Of a stretch of DNA of 64,000 nucleotides, positions 62,432 through 64,000 are shown piece after piece (positions within the stretch are counted from its first letter, which is position 1; each line of letters opens with the position of its first letter). The position numbers and the translations under genes are program-made. The notes beneath the pieces are model-generated. The model saw only the letters and a list, made by a program, of their open reading frames with translations. It was not told where the DNA came from and searched no databases. This stretch comes from Spirochaetae bacterium HGW-Spirochaetae-1 (GTDB taxonomy: Bacteria > Spirochaetota > UBA4802 > UBA5550): NCBI GenBank assembly GCA_002839375.1, contig PGXY01000010.1, positions 1 through 64,000 of the forward strand. The letters are read 5' to 3'.

Positions 62432-64000
62432 ATGAGAATGACAATGTACCGTAAATCCTTTGCCGTCATCTTCCCGCTTATGCTGGTCATGTCCCTCACG
62501 ACCTGCACCGACGGCGCGTCAGGCAGGGACCCCGGCACGCTCTACACGCTTCTGGGTGCAGAACCGGGAACGCTCAATCCTGTTATCGCCAGCGACGCCT
62601 ATGAGGCCGCCATTAACGGCCATATCTATGAAACGCTCCTGGACATGAACCGCGACACCCTGGAGATGGAGCCCGACCTGGCCGAGCGCTGGGATATTTC
62701 ACCCGATAAAAGGCGTTTCCGCTTTTACCTTAAAAAGAACGTGGTCTGGAGCGACGGCGTGCCTTTCACGGCCGACGATGTGGTCTATTCCTTTAAGGTG
62801 ATCATGGACCCCAAAACAGCCAATGCGCACCGCAAGGTCAATTACATTGAAATCGAAGCGGTGAACAAAGTCAACTCCCATACCGTGGATTTCATCTATA
62901 AAAAGCAGTATTTCCTGGCCCTGCGCATCTGCGGCGGCATGACCATTATCCCGAAACATATCTTCGATGACGGCACCGATATCAACACTCACAAAAATAA
63001 CCGCCATCCCGTGGGTACGGGTCCCTACGTGTTCAGCAACTGGGTCACGGGGAGCAGGATAGTGCTGGCAGTCAATGAACGGTTCCGGGATAAAAAGCCC
63101 GAGATAAAACGTATCGTGTACCGTGTTATTCCCGAGGTGAACGTGGCCCTGCAGATGGCGAAGAAAGGGGAACTGGACCTCATGGCCGTGCGGCCCATAC
63201 AGTGGGTGCGCCAGACCGATTCGGAAAAGTTCAATAAGGAATTCTATAAACTGAAATATTACACGCCCAACTACAGCTATATAGCCTGGAACACGCGTTT
63301 CGGGCCCTTCAGCGACCGGCGCGTCCGCCAGGCCTTCGGCTATCTCATCAACCGGGACGCCATCCTGGAAAAGCTGCTCTTCGGTCTGGGGGAGCGCGTC
63401 ACCGGTACCTTTTATAAGAACGGCAGGTATTATAATAAGAACCTGGTCCCCCGGGAATATAATCCGGCAAAGGGCAGGGATCTGCTCAAGGCGGCGGGCT
63501 GGACCGACAGCGACAATGACGGCATCCTGGACCGGAAGGGCGAAAAGTTCTCTTTCACCTTCACCATTTCCTCCGGGAGCAAGTTCGCCGAACGCCTGGC
63601 CAGCATCCTTAAGGAAGACTTTTCCAAGGCCGGCATAGAAATGAATATCAACCGCTATGAATGGGCCGTTTTCGTCACCAAGCTCACGAAGCGCGATTTC
63701 GAGGCCGTGACCCTGAGCTGGAGCCTGGGATATAATGAAGATCCCTACGATCTCTGGCACTCGTCGCAGATGAAGGAAGGCTTTAATTTTACGGGATTCC
63801 ACAATGCCGAGGCCGACAGGATCATGGAAGAGGGGCGCAAGGAGTTCAATGCGGAGCGGAGAACGGTACTTTTCCGGAGGCTGGGCGAGATTCTCTACGA
63901 GGAACAGCCCTACACCTTCATGTTCTGCTCCCCTGACCTGGTGATAGCGAGTCGTCGTTTCGGCAATGTGAAGGTCCATCAGGCCGGGCTGAACATGGAG
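62432..64000 (+). CDS. ABC transporter family 5 solute-binding lipoprotein (5' part, runs off the window)
   Basis: Open to the window end (523 codons). A lipobox LTTC follows a hydrophobic stretch (MLVMSLTTCTDGA). SBP_bac_5 features: GTLNPVIASDAYEAAINGHI, LAERWDISPDKRRFRFYLKK, VWSDGVPFTADDVVYSF and RVRQAFGYLINRDAI. It binds oligopeptides, dipeptides or nickel-type ligands. Starts at ATG 62432 or 62438/62444. The permease genes lie beyond the window. Confidence 0.9.
   Translation, partial: MRMTMYRKSFAVIFPLMLVMSLTTCTDGASGRDPGTLYTLLGAEPGTLNPVIASDAYEAAINGHIYETLLDMNRDTLEMEPDLAERWDISPDKRRFRFYLKKNVVWSDGVPFTADDVVYSFKVIMDPKTANAHRKVNYIEIEAVNKVNSHTVDFIYKKQYFLALRICGGMTIIPKHIFDDGTDINTHKNNRHPVGTGPYVFSNWVTGSRIVLAVNERFRDKKPEIKRIVYRVIPEVNVALQMAKKGELDLMAVRPIQWVRQTDSEKFNKEFYKLKYYTPNYSYIAWNTRFGPFSDRRVRQAFGYLINRDAILEKLLFGLGERVTGTFYKNGRYYNKNLVPREYNPAKGRDLLKAAGWTDSDNDGILDRKGEKFSFTFTISSGSKFAERLASILKEDFSKAGIEMNINRYEWAVFVTKLTKRDFEAVTLSWSLGYNEDPYDLWHSSQMKEGFNFTGFHNAEADRIMEEGRKEFNAERRTVLFRRLGEILYEEQPYTFMFCSPDLVIASRRFGNVKVHQAGLNME

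Noticed and set aside
62699-63979. Minus-strand 426-residue open frame opposite the solute-binding protein gene
   Set aside because: Shadow of a strongly supported plus-strand gene with lipobox and SBP_bac_5 motifs.

Overview
The window is a bacterial chromosome segment of mixed composition. The flanks (about 0.1-36 kb and 54-64 kb) have balanced base composition and long housekeeping or metabolic genes. The middle (about 36-52.6 kb) is clearly AT-rich, and every gene in it lies on the minus strand. Two SpoIIE-type membrane phosphatases, two long-chain acyl-CoA synthetases with TetR regulators, a membrane-anchored AraC regulator, several lipoproteins and a selenoprotein together suggest a Spirochaetota-like, Leptospira/Turneriella-type Gram-negative bacterium. 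This is inference from gene content; no rRNA or tRNA gene is visible to confirm it.

Left flank (0.1-36 kb): a DUF819 transporter followed by a sphingosine-phosphate-lyase-like PLP enzyme; a TetR regulator; a zinc phospholipase C-like protein; an RlmL-type rRNA methyltransferase; a SpoIIE phosphatase; a second DUF819 protein; serine acetyltransferase; two unknown genes; acyl-CoA synthetase; transglutaminase-like protein; a second phosphatase; RF3; tetR plus a second acyl-CoA synthetase; asparagine synthetase; a GreA/Rnk-like protein; a papain-family protease with a ricin-like domain; then metallophosphoesterase, methyltransferases, an APC/SLC12-like transporter, an Fe-S protein, AraC, and a GH25 muramidase with a lipoprotein.

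Accessory middle (36-52.7 kb): from 36 to 45 kb there are about fifteen short, unrelated minus-strand genes (RHH protein, DJ-1, Ntn amidase, DUF3795, SDR, PH domain, PNPOx, HxlR, lone E2 acyltransferase, VOC, deaminase) with transposase scraps. From 45.3 to 52.7 kb there is what looks like a cluster of integron gene cassettes without an integrase: one convincing long attC site (50172-50323), a second likely one (46464-46561), and three half or decayed sites separate genes for a HEPN-motif protein, a DUF6941-like/membrane pair, an OLD-like ATPase-TOPRIM protein and a DUF4062-TPR protein. These protein types recur in anti-phage loci, so the array may be a defence cassette store.

Right flank (52.7-64 kb): a noncoding, hairpin-rich zone with GC-rich repeats that occur as near-identical direct copies either side of a Na/phosphate cotransporter gene; a CoA-disulfide-reductase-like flavoenzyme divergent from a HesB/IscA-like selenoprotein gene (in-frame TGA with a plausible bacterial SECIS); a sulfatase/LtaS-like membrane enzyme; a methyltransferase; a small lipoprotein; and the 5' part of a family 5 solute-binding lipoprotein gene that runs off the window.

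Two signals deserve most attention. The first is the integrase-less cassette array with its conserved leader hairpins. The second is a family of dispersed hairpins, present both in the cassettes and in the GC-rich repeats, whose stems differ between copies but stay complementary while the apical NGGA-like loop stays constant.
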